Assembly (NCBI RefSeq): GCF_018777385.1
Contig: NZ_JAFJYB010000006.1
Location: forward strand, 115,875 to 179,874
DNA: 64,000 nt
Origin: Candidatus Symbiopectobacterium endolongispinus
GTDB lineage: Bacteria > Pseudomonadota > Gammaproteobacteria > Enterobacterales > Enterobacteriaceae
Reading direction: 5' to 3'
How positions within the stretch are numbered: position 1 is the stretch's first letter; each line of letters opens with the position of its first letter. Below are positions 51,810 through 62,257 of this stretch, one piece after another. Under the pieces are notes generated by a model. That model saw nothing but the letters and a program-made list of their open reading frames with translations. It did no database searches and had not been told where the DNA came from. The position numbers were made by a program, and so were the translations under genes.

Positions 51810-53606
51810 ATGCTCACAGCAGATACAAAGGTCAAAGTTCAGAATTTTGGCCGCTTCCTGAGCAACATGGTAATGCCTAATATCGGGGCGTTTATCGCTT
51901 GGGGCCTGATTACCGCGTTGTTTATTCCAACCGGCTGGCTGCCGAATGCTACGCTCGCCAAGCTGGTGGGACCGATGATCACCTATCTGCTGCCGCTGCT
52001 TATCGGTTACACCGGCGGCCGTTTGGTGGCGGGCGATCGCGGTGGCGTGGTCGGTGCTATCACCACGATGGGGGTGATCGTCGGTGTGGATATGCCGATG
52101 TTCCTCGGCGCAATGATCGTTGGCCCGTTGGGCGGGTGGGCCATCAAACGTTTTGACCGCGCTGTTGATGGTAAAATCAAAAGCGGTTTTGAAATGCTGG
52201 CCAACAACTTCTCGGCCGGTATTATCGGCATGTTGTTGGCTATACTGGCGTTTTGGGCTATTGGTCCGCTCGTCGAAGGGTTGTCGAAAATTCTGGTGGC
52301 GGGTGTAAACCTGATGGTGCAGACCAACCTGTTGCCGTTGGCCTCCATCTTTGTCGAACCGGCCAAAATACTGTTCCTGAATAACTCCATTAACCACGGT
52401 ATCTTCTCGCCGCTGGGTATCCAACAGGCGACGGAAACCGGTAAGTCTATTTTCTTCCTGATTGAAGCCAACCCTGGTCCGGGCATGGGTGTGCTGATGG
52501 GCTACATGTTCTTTGGCCGCGGTAATGCTAAAGAGTCCGCACCGGGTGCCGCCATCATTCACTTCCTGGGCGGTGGTCTGGTTTCTCCGGCTTCTCCGGG
52601 CTCTATTCTGGCCGTGTTGGCAATTACGCCGAAAGGGGCTTATTTTGCCAATATCGTGGCGATTGCTGCTGCGTTTGCCGTCTCCTTCGTGCTGTCAGCG
52701 ATTCTGCTGAAAAGCACCAAGGTAAAAGAGGGTGACGATCTCGATGAAGCCACACGCCGTGTGCAAGAGATGAAAGCAGCCTCCAAAGGCGGTTCAGTGC
52801 CCACTGGCATCAGCGGCGATCTGAGCACCGTGCGCAAAATCATTGTGGCCTGTGATGCTGGCATGGGCTCCAGCGCCATGGGGGCTGGCGTATTGCGCAA
52901 GAAAGTGCAGGATGCCGGGCTGACGCAAATTTCTGTCACCAATAGCGCCATCAACAGCTTGCCTGAGGATGTCGATCTGGTGATTACGCATCGTGATTTG
53001 ACCGAACGCGCCCTGCGCCATGCACCACAAGCACAGCATATTTCGCTGACCAACTTCCTCGACAGCCAGTTGTACAGCGATCTGGTGAGCCGTCTGGCCG
53101 CCGCTCAACCTGCGGGTGGTAGCGTTGCCGCTGCGCCGGTTTCTGAGCCGCAAGCCGCCACCTTGTTCCAACTGGGCGTTGCTAACGTGTTCTTGAACTT
53201 GCAGGCGAGCGATAAAGAGCGGGCGATTCGTTTTGCCGGTGAGCAACTGGTGAAAGGTGGCTATGTCAAGCCAGAATATGTGGATGCGATGCTGGCGCGT
53301 GAAAAGCTGACCTCGACTTATCTGGGCGAATCCATCTCTGTGCCTCATGGCACCATTGAAGCCAAAGATCGCGTGCTGAAAACCAGCATCGTCTTCTGCC
53401 AATATCCGCAGGGGGTGCGCTTCGGTGATGATGAGGATGACGTCGCAAAATTGGTGATCGGTATCGCGGCGCGTAATAACGAACATATTGCGGTGATCAC
53501 CCGCCTGACCAATGCGCTGGACGATGACACCGTGATTGCCCGTTTAGCGCAGACCCAGGATGTGCAGGAAGTGCTAGACCTGCTCTCCGAGAAAAAGAGT
53601 GCCTGA
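51810..53606 (+). CDS. mtlA: Mannitol PTS permease EIICBA, in-frame deletion removing the GGIHE segment
   Basis: It imports mannitol and delivers mannitol-1-phosphate. EIIC (residues 1-about 315) starts VQNFGRFLSNMVMPNIGAFI. EIIB has the phosphorylated Cys in IIVACDAGMGSSAMGAGVL. EIIA has the active His in SISVPHGTIEAKDRV. The open frame is 598 residues, against 637 in E. coli. In EIIC, GAAIIHFLGG joins directly to GLVSPASPGSILAV. E. coli has about 36 residues between, beginning with IHEIYFPYV, which contains the conserved Glu of the GGIHE motif. A CTGGGCGG repeat fits the join. Loss of this part should abolish mannitol binding and transport, while EIIB and EIIA look normal. Confidence 0.9.
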   Translation: MLTADTKVKVQNFGRFLSNMVMPNIGAFIAWGLITALFIPTGWLPNATLAKLVGPMITYLLPLLIGYTGGRLVAGDRGGVVGAITTMGVIVGVDMPMFLGAMIVGPLGGWAIKRFDRAVDGKIKSGFEMLANNFSAGIIGMLLAILAFWAIGPLVEGLSKILVAGVNLMVQTNLLPLASIFVEPAKILFLNNSINHGIFSPLGIQQATETGKSIFFLIEANPGPGMGVLMGYMFFGRGNAKESAPGAAIIHFLGGGLVSPASPGSILAVLAITPKGAYFANIVAIAAAFAVSFVLSAILLKSTKVKEGDDLDEATRRVQEMKAASKGGSVPTGISGDLSTVRKIIVACDAGMGSSAMGAGVLRKKVQDAGLTQISVTNSAINSLPEDVDLVITHRDLTERALRHAPQAQHISLTNFLDSQLYSDLVSRLAAAQPAGGSVAAAPVSEPQAATLFQLGVANVFLNLQASDKERAIRFAGEQLVKGGYVKPEYVDAMLAREKLTSTYLGESISVPHGTIEAKDRVLKTSIVFCQYPQGVRFGDDEDDVAKLVIGIAARNNEHIAVITRLTNALDDDTVIARLAQTQDVQEVLDLLSEKKSA

Positions 53607-53618
53607 TGCATCGGCAGC

Positions 53619-53645
53619 GCCGCCTTCGGGCGGCCTCTTTTTTTG
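53619..53645 (+). terminator. Hairpin with T run between mtlA and mtlD
   Basis: GCCGCC (53619-53624), loop TTCG, GGCGGC (53629-53634), then CTCTTTTTTT. A strong intrinsic terminator or attenuator that would reduce mtlD transcription relative to mtlA. Confidence 0.8.
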
Positions 53646-53668
53646 CCATTGTTTTTAAAGGTTAACGC

Positions 53669-54817
53669 ATGATGAAAGCTTTACATTTTGGTGCCGGAAA
53701 TATCGGACGCGGGTTTATCGGAAAACTGCTGGCAGATGCCAACATCGAACTCACCTTTGCAGATGTGAACCAGCCGTTGCTGGATGCCATCAACAGCCGT
53801 AAGCAGTATCAGGTGAAAGTGGTCGGCGAGCAGGCACAGTTGGAAACGGTCAGCAACGTCAGCGCGGTGCACAGCGCAAGCCCGGAAGCCGTGGCGTTGA
53901 TTGCCGAGGCCGATGTGGTGACGACGGCGGTAGGGCCGCAAATTCTCGAAAAAATCGCGGGTGCCATTGCTCAGGGGTTGGTGAAGCGCCATGCGCAGGG
54001 CAATACGCGCCCACTGAATATCATTGCTTGTGAAAATATGGTGCGCGGCACCACGCAGTTAAAACAACACGTGTGGAAGCATCTGCCGGAGAACGAGCAG
54101 GCATGGGTCAACGAGCACGTAGGTTTTGTTGATTCGGCGGTAGACCGCATTGTTCCACCGGTGGAAGCGAGCCAGGACGATCCCTTGGTCGTGACGGTAG
54201 AAACTTTCAGTGAATGGATTGTCGACCAAACCCAATTCGTCGGGCCTTTACCGCAGATCGCGGGCATGGAATTAACCGACAATCTGATGGCATTTGTTGA
54301 ACGTAAGCTGTTTACACTCAATACCGGACATGCCATTACTGCGTATCTTGGGCAGCAGGCTCGTCATCAGACGATCCGCGATGCCATTCTGGATACCGAG
54401 CGCGCTGTCGTGCGTGGGGCGATGGAAGAGAGCGGAGCCGTGCTGATTAAGCGTTATGGCTTTGATGCCGAGAAGCATGCTGTCTACATCAACAAGATTT
54501 TAAGCCGCTTCGAAAACCCCTATCTGCATGACGATGTTGAGCGGGTTGGGCGTCAGCCGCTGCGTAAACTTAGCGCTGGCGATCGCCTGATCAAACCGCT
54601 GCTGGGCACGCTGAAGTATCAATTGCCCAATGACAACCTGATTATCGGTATCGCGGCGGCGATGCATTATCGCAGCGAGCAGGACCCGCAGGCGCAGGAA
54701 CTGGCGGCGTTGTTGGATAAACTGGGGCCGCAGGCTGTGTTGGCGCAAATTTCTGGTCTGGATGTGCAGAGCAAGGTTGTGGAGCAAGCAGTGAGTGTGT
54801 ATAACGCCATGCAATAA
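53669..54817 (+). CDS. mtlD: Mannitol-1-phosphate 5-dehydrogenase
   Basis: Oxidises mannitol-1-phosphate to fructose-6-phosphate with NAD+. The Rossmann start is [20 protein letters not shown]. The substrate-binding region has [18 protein letters not shown] and [12 protein letters not shown]. The active Lys region is [20 protein letters not shown]. It has 382 residues, as in E. coli, and is intact. The start could be either Met of MMKALHFG. It keeps its enzyme although MtlA lacks a key segment. Confidence 0.95.
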   Translation: MMKALHFGAGNIGRGFIGKLLADANIELTFADVNQPLLDAINSRKQYQVKVVGEQAQLETVSNVSAVHSASPEAVALIAEADVVTTAVGPQILEKIAGAIAQGLVKRHAQGNTRPLNIIACENMVRGTTQLKQHVWKHLPENEQAWVNEHVGFVDSAVDRIVPPVEASQDDPLVVTVETFSEWIVDQTQFVGPLPQIAGMELTDNLMAFVERKLFTLNTGHAITAYLGQQARHQTIRDAILDTERAVVRGAMEESGAVLIKRYGFDAEKHAVYINKILSRFENPYLHDDVERVGRQPLRKLSAGDRLIKPLLGTLKYQLPNDNLIIGIAAAMHYRSEQDPQAQELAALLDKLGPQAVLAQISGLDVQSKVVEQAVSVYNAMQ

Positions 54818-54841
54818 TTCGCGCCGTTCGGCAGGGACGTT

Positions 54842-55369
54842 ATGATGGAAGAAACTCAAGCCTTTGAGAATCGCGTGCTGGAATCCCTCAATGCGGCGAA
54901 AACGGTGCGCAGCTTTATGCTGAAAGCGGTTGAGCTGTTGGCGGAAGCCGTGAGTATTCTCATGCTGCAAACTTCCGTAAAGACGATTATGCGGTGAAAT
55001 ACGCGGTAGAGCCGTTAATGACTGGCAGTGGTCCGTTAGGGGATCTCTCGGTACGTTTAAAGCTGATTTACGGTCTGGGTATGATCAGCCGTAAAGAGTA
55101 TGAAGATGCCGAGTTGGTGATGGCGTTAGGGGAAGAGTTATTCCACGACGAAAACGACTATCGTTTTACCGATGATGAGATTCTCGGGCCGATTACCGAA
55201 CTACACTGTGTCACCGCGTTGCCGCATCCTCCTGAACGGCTAATGGGGGGATCCTGCAGATCCATTGCTGATCCCGATGCAGCAGCGTTATCAGAAGGTG
55301 GTACGTTCCACGCTGGTGCTCTCTCTGACGGCATTAATCTCGCAGATTAGCCTTAAAAAAGCTTTTTAG
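54842..55369 (+). pseudogene. mtlR: MtlR mannitol operon repressor, two frameshifts
   Basis: A helical repressor of the mannitol operon. MEETQAFENRVLESLNAAKT starts the first frame, lost at about 54968 after SILMLQ. The second frame has DDYAVKYAVEPLMTGSGPLG and DLSVRLKLIYGLGMISRKEY, then loses frame at about 55245 (ERLMGGSCRS), near GGGGGG. The last part (DPLLIPMQQRYQKVVRSTLV) returns in another frame and ends ISLKKAF at TAG 55367-55369. The C-terminus matches E. coli MtlR closely. Without MtlR the operon would depend on CRP only. Confidence 0.87.
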
Positions 55370-55391
55370 GTTGCGGTTCAGAACGTCGACG

Positions 55392-55428
55392 GGCGGTGCG
55401 CTTTTGATAGTGCACCGCCAGTTTTTTT
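55392..55428 (+). terminator. mtl operon terminator
   Basis: GGCGGTGC (55392-55399) pairs with GCACCGCC (55412-55419), followed by AG and seven T. It lies 23 bp after the mtlR stop. Confidence 0.88.
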
Positions 55429-55486
55429 ACGACGCGGAATGTTATATTAACCTTATCTCTGGTCGGTTGTTGCTTACCGCGGCTAT

Positions 55487-57373
55487 TTACCGCTGATAGT
55501 CGAGCTGTGCCGGGCGTTCGCCATAGCCGAGGGTGGAAGTAGCCCCATCTGCGGCTTGTGTAAGGCGAAATACCGATACCGCTTCCGTCAACACCTGCGT
55601 TTGCTCTTCCAGTGAGTTAGCGGCGGCGGATTGCTCTACCAACGCGGCGTTCTGCTGCGTGGTGCCATCCATTTCCGCAATCGCCTGACTGACCTGAGCA
55701 ATACCACGGCTCTGCTCTTCAGACGCGGTGGCGATTTCACCCATGATATCGTGCACCTGCGTTACCGATTTCACGATGTTATCCATGGTCTTGCCCGCGT
55801 TGGTGACCAGATTGGCACCCTGGCTGATTTGCGTGACGGATTCACTGATAAGCCCTTTGATCTCTTTGGCGGCTTGTGAGCTGCGCTGTGCCAGATTGCG
55901 CACTTCCCCAGCAACCACAGCAAAACCACGCCCTTGTTCCCCGGCGCGTGCCGCTTCAACCGCTGCGTTCAGTGCCAGAATGTTGGTCTGGAAGGCAATA
56001 CTGTTGATAACCGACGTGATTTCGGCAATGCGCTTGGAGCTTTGTTCGATATCCACCATGGTTTGCACCACATGGCCTACCTGTTCGCCACCCTGTTTAG
56101 CGGTTTGCGAGGCATTCACCACCAGCTTGTTGGCATGGTTGGCGTTATCCGCATTTTGCTTCACGGTGGCGGTCAGTTGCTCCATGCTGGCCGCCGTTTG
56201 CTCAACGGCTGCTGCTTGCTGCTTGGTGCGAGAAGAGAGATCGGTGTTACCAGCGACGATCTCGCTGGCAGCGGTAGAGATTTGACCGACGCCAACGCGG
56301 ATATCATCAATCATTTGGTGCAGATTACCGTTCATTTTTGCCATGGCGTTCAATAACTGGCCCAGTTCATCACGGCGCGAGGTCGACATGTTCATGGTCA
56401 GATCCCCCGTGGCAATGCGCTCAGCGATGGTGAGCGTATGGTTGAGCGGCGCGGTGATTTGTCGCGAAATAAACCAGGCAATCAACAGCCCAGCCAGCAG
56501 GGTGATCAGGGCCGTTACGGTCAACTGGATTTCTGAGGTGCGCACGTTGTGGTCGGTTTGCTGTAGCTGTGCGTGCAGCAGCTCGGTGATGCGATCGCTC
56601 AGCGTTACGGCGATGTCGTTCATCTGCGTGACGCTCTCCATCTCCTTATGGTAAGCCGGCATGTAAGAGAGCGCCTGCTCCTCATAATGGTTCATGGTGC
56701 TCAGAACCGGGTCCAGCGTTTCCCGCTGTTCGACGGAAAGGCTCTGACTCAGGAAGTTCAATGCTGTCTGCGCTTCATTGATGGAGTCGGTCAGCGTTTC
56801 TTCTGCTGCCTTGGTGCGTTCCAGCAGCAAATTGTCCAGATGGAAGCGCACTGTCATCAGCTTGGTTTTGAAATCAGCCAGCAGCAGTTGCTGTGATTGG
56901 CTATCGCCCGTCGCGCGCAACTGGTCGTCAAGCTTGCTCATCGTCTGATCGGTGCCGTCCAGGCTCCAGCTTTTTCTGACGTTATCTTTGGTGGTAACAG
57001 CATCCAGATAGTTTTGGCGCTGCTGCTTGTAACTATTGATCGTGGTCGTGATGCTATCGAGCGTTTTGCTATCCTGAGCAGACCAGCTTAGCGTCTTGGC
57101 CTGGGCGACTAGCGTATTGATGTTGTCGATATGAATACTGTTTTGTTTTATGTCGTTTAGATCGTAATTGGCACCAAAGCTGGCACGATAATATTTAGCC
57201 TGATTCACCTCGGTATTAATCTGATTGCTCAAATTAACTTTTTGAATACTCTCTTGTAACGACTCAATGTGGCTAATTCCTCGGCCCGCAATCAGTGCGG
57301 TTAACAGCAATACCAAAAAGAACCACAGCCCTAATTTCTTACCGACGTTGATGTTTTCAAACTTGATAGCCAT
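55487..57373 (-). CDS. Methyl-accepting chemotaxis protein
   Basis: A membrane chemoreceptor of about 628 residues. TM1 ([20 protein letters not shown]) lies near the N-terminus and a four-helix-type periplasmic domain follows. TM2 ([20 protein letters not shown]) leads into HAMP ([20 protein letters not shown]). The signalling hairpin tip is the nearly invariant [20 protein letters not shown] and [20 protein letters not shown]. The start at 57373 ([15 protein letters not shown]) is preferred over ATG 57427. There is no C-terminal NWETF pentapeptide. The ligand is unknown. The gene is intact. Confidence 0.92.
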   Translation of the reverse strand: MAIKFENINVGKKLGLWFFLVLLLTALIAGRGISHIESLQESIQKVNLSNQINTEVNQAKYYRASFGANYDLNDIKQNSIHIDNINTLVAQAKTLSWSAQDSKTLDSITTTINSYKQQRQNYLDAVTTKDNVRKSWSLDGTDQTMSKLDDQLRATGDSQSQQLLLADFKTKLMTVRFHLDNLLLERTKAAEETLTDSINEAQTALNFLSQSLSVEQRETLDPVLSTMNHYEEQALSYMPAYHKEMESVTQMNDIAVTLSDRITELLHAQLQQTDHNVRTSEIQLTVTALITLLAGLLIAWFISRQITAPLNHTLTIAERIATGDLTMNMSTSRRDELGQLLNAMAKMNGNLHQMIDDIRVGVGQISTAASEIVAGNTDLSSRTKQQAAAVEQTAASMEQLTATVKQNADNANHANKLVVNASQTAKQGGEQVGHVVQTMVDIEQSSKRIAEITSVINSIAFQTNILALNAAVEAARAGEQGRGFAVVAGEVRNLAQRSSQAAKEIKGLISESVTQISQGANLVTNAGKTMDNIVKSVTQVHDIMGEIATASEEQSRGIAQVSQAIAEMDGTTQQNAALVEQSAAANSLEEQTQVLTEAVSVFRLTQAADGATSTLGYGERPAQLDYQR

Positions 57374-57788
57374 TCTGTTTTCCACTGTGTGTGAAGCCAA
57401 ACAATGGCGTCTATCCGGGGAGCGCACAAGCTTACGCTGTGCGATGGGGTGTCAGACTGAAGGCACGTCAGGAAAGCAAGACAAGTTCCGTGTCAGCGTG
57501 TGGCTATGTACCGTATTGCACCGTACAAACCGTATTCACCTTCCCATGGTAAAAATCTGGATGGGGTAGACTGCCTACTTCAGACAGCAGGGACTGCCAT
57601 CTGATGCGGTGTTAATCGCCATAATCTGGGTACAAGACAGCGTGTGCCGCAAAGGGGGCAGCACAAAACATAGCATGATTTCGGCGAGTTAACCCCGGCA
57701 GCATAAATGAAAAATGCGCATTTAAAAAATTTTTAATTGTTTAAATGTAAGAAAGATGAATCGAGTCAGCGGGTGAAAAGCAAAAAAA
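57374..57788. other. Intergenic region between mcp and sodA
   Basis: The 5' side of the chemoreceptor gene and the 3' side of sodA. No gene or clear flagellar-type promoter was recognised. The sodA terminator lies at the right end. Confidence 0.5.
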
Positions 57789-57813
57789 CCGAAATAACGT
57801 TTTGTTATTTCGG
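57789..57813 (-). terminator. sodA terminator
   Basis: CCGAAATAAC (57789-57798) pairs with GTTATTTCGG (57804-57813). On the minus strand the stem is followed by seven T (A run at 57782-57788 on the plus strand). It lies 30 bp past the sodA stop. Confidence 0.9.
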
Positions 57814-57842
57814 TTTTATGCGTTTTATGTCGTCAGGACAAA

Positions 57843-58466
57843 TTATTTGGCAGCAGCAAAACGTGCAGCCGCTTCATCCCAGTTCACCACATTCCAGAAC
57901 GCTTTGATGTAATCCGGGCGACGGTTTTGATACTTCAGGTAGTAAGCGTGTTCCCACACGTCAAGTGCGACGATCGGGTAACCGGAAGCGCCAGAAATAG
58001 CTTCACCCATTAGCGGGCTATCCTGGTTAGCGGTAGAAACCACGGCCAGTTTGCCGTCTTCTTTCAATACCAGCCACGCCCAGCCTGAACCGAAACGGGT
58101 TGCAGCAGCTTGCTCAAATTTTTCTTTGAATGCATCAACGCTGCCGAAATCGCGTTCAATAGCCGCTTTCAGATCGCCGCCCAGCGTGGTGCCCAGTTTC
58201 AGTCCTTTCCAGAACAGGCTGTGGTTAGCGTGGCCGCCGGCGTTGTTACGCAGTACCGCTTTTTTCTCGGCCGGTACTTTATCCAGTTTGGCGATCAGAT
58301 CTTCTGCGGAGAGGCTAGCGAATTCTGGCAGACTTTCCAGCGCTGCGTTAGCGTTATTGACGTAAGCCTGGTGGTGCTTGGAGTGATGGATTTCCATCGT
58401 TTGTTTGTCGAAATGCGGTTCCAGCGCGTCATAAGCGTAAGGCAGGGATGGCAGTGAATAACTCAT
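57843..58466 (-). CDS. sodA: Manganese superoxide dismutase
   Basis: Converts superoxide to oxygen and hydrogen peroxide in the cytoplasm. It has about 207 residues, near-identical to E. coli Sod[21 protein letters not shown]. The metal ligands are His in [13 protein letters not shown], His in [16 protein letters not shown], and the Asp and His of [20 protein letters not shown]. The start is the family Met at 58466. Intact. Given the transversion signal in this window, it matters that this oxidative-stress gene and its promoter look whole. Confidence 0.97.
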   Translation of the reverse strand: MSYSLPSLPYAYDALEPHFDKQTMEIHHSKHHQAYVNNANAALESLPEFASLSAEDLIAKLDKVPAEKKAVLRNNAGGHANHSLFWKGLKLGTTLGGDLKAAIERDFGSVDAFKEKFEQAAATRFGSGWAWLVLKEDGKLAVVSTANQDSPLMGEAISGASGYPIVALDVWEHAYYLKYQNRRPDYIKAFWNVVNWDEAAARFAAAK

Positions 58467-58614
58467 ATTTATCATCTCCATAGTTGTACTACTAAATAAT
58501 CGCGAGCGTGCTTGATCTCGGTTGTGGCGCGCGCGTGATAGTCAGGTACGGCACGCCTCAAGCGGTAGTGGTTAACAAACAACCGTTTGTTAGCGTCGCG
58601 TAATCATGAGGTTC

Positions 58615-58650
58615 ATTATAGTTAATTAAATGATCTTGAAAACGATTATT
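58615..58650 (-). promoter_or_regulatory. sodA promoter with Fur-box sequence
   Basis: On the minus strand TATAAT (58615-58620) and TTTTCA (58637-58642) are 16 bp apart. The sequence AATAATCGTTTTCAAGATCA and the following TTTAATTAAC closely match the Fur-bound E. coli sodA promoter. A 150-bp leader follows before the start codon. Confidence 0.7.
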
Positions 58651-58751
58651 CGCGTCGCCATCGCACGGAGTTCGAGTGTTTACCCTCGGAAAACAAACGA
58701 TTATATCATTGTTGCCTAAGCTAAAAACAGATTAATCTATCCGCAGTGGCC

Positions 58752-59527
58752 TCATGCGTTGTCGAGCAGGCGCTGCGAATGGGTATAAACGGTTGCCCGG
58801 CCTGGGCGGCAAAAGCCCGCCAGTGTCAGGTTACAACGCTCAGCCACATCAATGGCGAGCGACGTTGCCGCTGAAACGGCAAACAGGATCTCGACGCCGC
58901 ACATCGCAGCTTTTTGCACCATCTCATAGCTGGCACGGCTGGAAACCAACACGGCACCCGATTGCCAGGGGCGCGTAGCGCGCACGCCCAGCAGTTTATC
59001 GAGTGCCACGTGGCGGCCAACATCTTCGCAGCCGCCCAAAATAGTCCCTTCACCGGAAAGCCAGGCCGCCGCATGGGTAGAACCGGTCAATTGGCCGATG
59101 TGCTGCACGTCTTTGAGTTGCTTTAATGCACCGTCCAGGTGATTCAGCGAGAAAGTCTGCGTAAAGGGCAGCGGTGTGACCGGCTTGCCGATTTCTTCCA
59201 ACTGTTCGACACCACACACGCCGCAACCGGTACGGCCGTTCATGGCGCGGCGGCTGGAGAGTTCAATCTGGACTTCAATACCATTTGCACGTCCATGCCG
59301 TAAATCTCTTGTGGTGACGTGATGATGCCTTACGACAGGGAAAAACCTAACGCAAAGGCTTCCAGATCTTTTGGCGTAGCCATCATCACCACATGGGAAA
59401 TGCCGTTGTACACCAGCGCGACGGGTACTTCTTCCGCCAGCCAGTCCGTTTTGGCCTGAGACAAGCTGCCTTGATGGCGTACCGTTCGCTGGCATGCGCC
59501 CTCGAGCGCAGGGATCGCTTCTTCCAC
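58752..59527 (-). pseudogene. fdhD: FdhD formate dehydrogenase sulfurtransferase, in-frame TAA plus frameshift
   Basis: FdhD carries sulfur from IscS to the molybdenum cofactor of formate dehydrogenases. From GTG 59527 the N-terminal frame reads [20 protein letters not shown] and [15 protein letters not shown] at 59330-59332 follows exactly where the family has Glu (FSLSEGII). The frame continues [15 protein letters not shown], then one A is missing at about 59282. The last frame has [20 protein letters not shown] with the persulfide Cys motif, and [19 protein letters not shown] to TAA is a G-to-T change. Formate dehydrogenase activity should be lost. Confidence 0.9.
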
Positions 59528-59814
59528 GTGTTATCCCCATAAGATATTCATTCTGGAGTAGAAAGCCATTATTTCACCCCACCGGGTGTGATGCGAGTTT
59601 TATCGTGGCACGCGGTGTTTTGCCTGCGGTTCAGGGCACAAAAAGGGGGGCAAAGTGTGCGTTTCCTCGAAGAGTCGCTAAACAGCGCGGCATGAAAGCC
59701 GATTTGTGTATACGCTTGGTAGACCGTCCTTGATGTTAGCAATTTTTTGCATATTGGCTCTGTTTTCATCGCGGCCTGGCCGCGTAACCCTACGGCGAAG
59801 AACAGGAGACCGCA

Positions 59815-61352
59815 ATGGCACATCACACTTCTGAAGACCGGGTCGCGCCAGGCACCTATGCTCATCCCCTCAATCTGAAAAAGCGCTATGACAACTTTAT
59901 TGGTGGCACCTGGGTGCCTCAGGTCAGTGGCGACTATTTCATTAACCTGACACCTGTCACCGGGCAACCCCTGTGTGAAGTCGCCAGCTCCGGCATGCGC
60001 GATGTCGATCATGCGCTGGATGCCGCCCATAACGCCAAGGCAGAGTGGGGCGCGATGTCGGTACAGGATCGCGCCTTGCTGCTGAACCGGATTGCGGATC
60101 GCATGGAGGAGAACTTGGAACTGCTGGCGTATGCGGAAACCCGGGATAACGGGAAACCGATTCGTGAAACCATAGGGGCTGACGTGCCGCTGGCGATCGA
60201 CCATTTCCGCTACTTTGCCGCCTGTGCCCGCGCGCAGGAAGGAGCGATCAGCGAAATCGACAAGGATACGGTCGCTTACCATTTTCACGAACCACTGGGC
60301 GTGGTGGGGCAGATTATTCCATGGAATTTCCCCCTGCTGATGGCTTGCTGGAAAATGGCGCCAGCGCTGGCGGCAGGCAACTGCATCGTGCTTAAACCGG
60401 CGAAATTGACGCCGCTGTCCGTGCTGATGCTGATGGAACTGATTCAGGATTTATTACCGACGGGCGTGGTCAACGTGGTGAATGGCTCTGGCAGTGAGAT
60501 TGGTGAGTATCTGGCGACGTCGCCGCGCATCGCGAAAGTGGCGTTTACCGGCTCCACTGAAGTCTGGCAGCAAATCATGAGCTATGCGGCGCGCAATGTG
60601 GTGCCCGTGACGCTGGAATTGGGTGGGAAATATCCCAATATCTTTTTTGCTGACGTGATGGACAAAGAAGACAGCTATTTCGACAAAGTGTTGGAGGGCT
60701 TCACGCTGTTTGCCTTTAATCAGGGGGAAGTCTGTACCTGTCCAAGCCTGGCATTGATTCAGGAATCTATCTACGACCGTTTTATGGAACGGGCAATAAA
60801 ACGGGTTGAAGCCATCCGCATTGGTAACCCACTGGACAGCCAGACCATGATGGGGGCACAGGTATCGGAAGGCCAGTTGAAAACCATCCTTGATTATATT
60901 GAGGTGGGTAAGCAGGAAGGCGCACGGATCCTGACCGGCGGGCGGCGCAAAGCGTTGCCAGACGCATTGACGCAGGGCTACTATCTGGAGCCGACCGTGT
61001 TGTTCGGAAAGAACAGCATTCGTGTGTTTCAGGAGGAAATTTTGGCCCGGTGCTCGCGGTCACCACGTTTAAAACCATGGATGATGCGCTGGAGATCGCT
61101 AACGATACCCACTATGGATTGGGGGCAGGGGTGTGGAGCCGTAACAGCAACATCGCCTATCGTATGGGACGCGGTATTCAGGCTGGGCGCGTATGGACCA
61201 ACTGCTACCACGCCTATCCGGCACATGCGGCTTTTGGCGGCTATAAACAGTCAGGCATTGGCCGTGAAAATCACAAGATGATGCTGGAGCACTACCAGCA
61301 AACCAAGTGCTTGTTGGTGAGTTACTCCGACAAACCGCTCGGGTTATTCTGA
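59815..61352 (+). pseudogene. aldB: AldB aldehyde dehydrogenase, frameshift plus several unusual substitutions
   Basis: An NAD(P)+ aldehyde dehydrogenase, closest to E. coli AldB (512 residues). Seen: [40 protein letters not shown] and the catalytic Cys region [18 protein letters not shown]. At about 61043 the frame is lost after VFQEEI. The next frame gives [20 protein letters not shown] to the end KPLGLF. Residues at conserved sites differ from E. coli by single G-to-T or C-to-A steps: STEVWQQI (Gly to Trp, 60565), LGGKYPN (Ser to Tyr, 60631), CPSLAL (Arg to Leu, 60748) and IRIGNPLD (Ser to Ile). Several of these would impair NAD binding or catalysis on their own. Confidence 0.9.
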
Positions 61353-61704
61353 TGGTGTGTCGTTATCGATCTGGTGGTTGCTGACAAACAGTCCCACTGC
61401 CACCGTCATTCCTGCGAAGCCGGGAATCTCTTGCAGATGAAACGCATTTCTTCTGACAGAGATTCCGGCTTTCGTCGAGGATGACTAAGTTCGTTGTTAG
61501 GTGAAGTTCGGCGGTAGGGTCGTAGCGGCGTAAGCCGCCGACAAATTTGCCTGGAGTAAATTTGAACAGCGTGCGCGCTGGCCCATAATGGCCCCTCGTC
61601 GTTATTCACCGGGAAACACGGACATGCCGAAAAGGTTTTGTCATTAGTCTGAACGCCAGTCTACGACTGTCGTTGTATTTTGTTCTATCACGAAGGAATG
61701 TTGT
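61353..61704. other. Intergenic region with a palindromic repeat
   Basis: GAAGCCGGGAATCTCT (61416-61431) and AGAGATTCCGGCTTTC (61458-61473) form an imperfect 16-bp inverted repeat around a 26-nt loop. This resembles dispersed CCTGCGAAGCCGGGAAT-type palindromic units of other genomes. Nearby (61515-61545) GTAGCGGCGTAAGCCGCCGA forms another small palindrome. No gene was recognised in this stretch. Confidence 0.5.
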
Positions 61705-62157
61705 GTGAAGATAATTTCTGTGCGTGAAACACCGCGCTGGGTGGCAGAAGCTACGGCTTATTTTCAGGAGCAATGGGCATCCGAAGAGACAATGATGTTG
61801 TATCAGGATGCGATTGAACGCTCGCTGACGGCACATAATCCGTTGCCACAATGGTACCTGCTGGTTGAAGACGAGCGGATTGTTGGCTGTGCCGGACTGA
61901 TTACCAATGATTTTATCAGTCGGATGGAGCTTTACCCGTGGCTGTGTGCGCTTTATGTAGAACCTGACTGTCGTTCTCGTGGTCTCGCTCGCCAATTGAT
62001 GCGTCATGTCGCCGATGAAGCGAAAAAACACGGCTTTTCCCACCTGCATCTGTGTACCGATCTGGTCGGATTCTATGAGCAAGCGGGATTTGTCTATGCC
62101 GGAGAGGGCTATCATCCGTGGGGGGAATCATCGCGCGTCTACTCATTAGCGTTGTGA
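61705..62157 (+). CDS. GNAT-family N-acetyltransferase
   Basis: A 150-residue GNAT fold protein. The acetyl-CoA loop is in LYVEPDCRSRGLARQLMRHV (the R/Q-x-x-G-x-G/A motif A). Strands before and after are WYLLVEDERIVGCAGLI and HLHLCTDLVGFYEQAGFVYA. The acceptor substrate cannot be told. It is the intact upstream neighbour of yiaH. Confidence 0.88.
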   Translation: MKIISVRETPRWVAEATAYFQEQWASEETMMLYQDAIERSLTAHNPLPQWYLLVEDERIVGCAGLITNDFISRMELYPWLCALYVEPDCRSRGLARQLMRHVADEAKKHGFSHLHLCTDLVGFYEQAGFVYAGEGYHPWGESSRVYSLAL

Positions 62158-62257
62158 TGTCAGTCGATCGCCATAACAGCATTTCCAGAAGCCCTGCCAT
62201 TGAGGCATACCCGTATGGGGGCTACCCTTATGTTGTTAAAAACAAAAGGGGAGCCTC

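Noticed and set aside
59569..60288. Long minus-strand open frame over the aldB start
   Set aside because: It has no ribosome-binding site or family similarity and is the antisense shadow of aldB and the fdhD upstream region.
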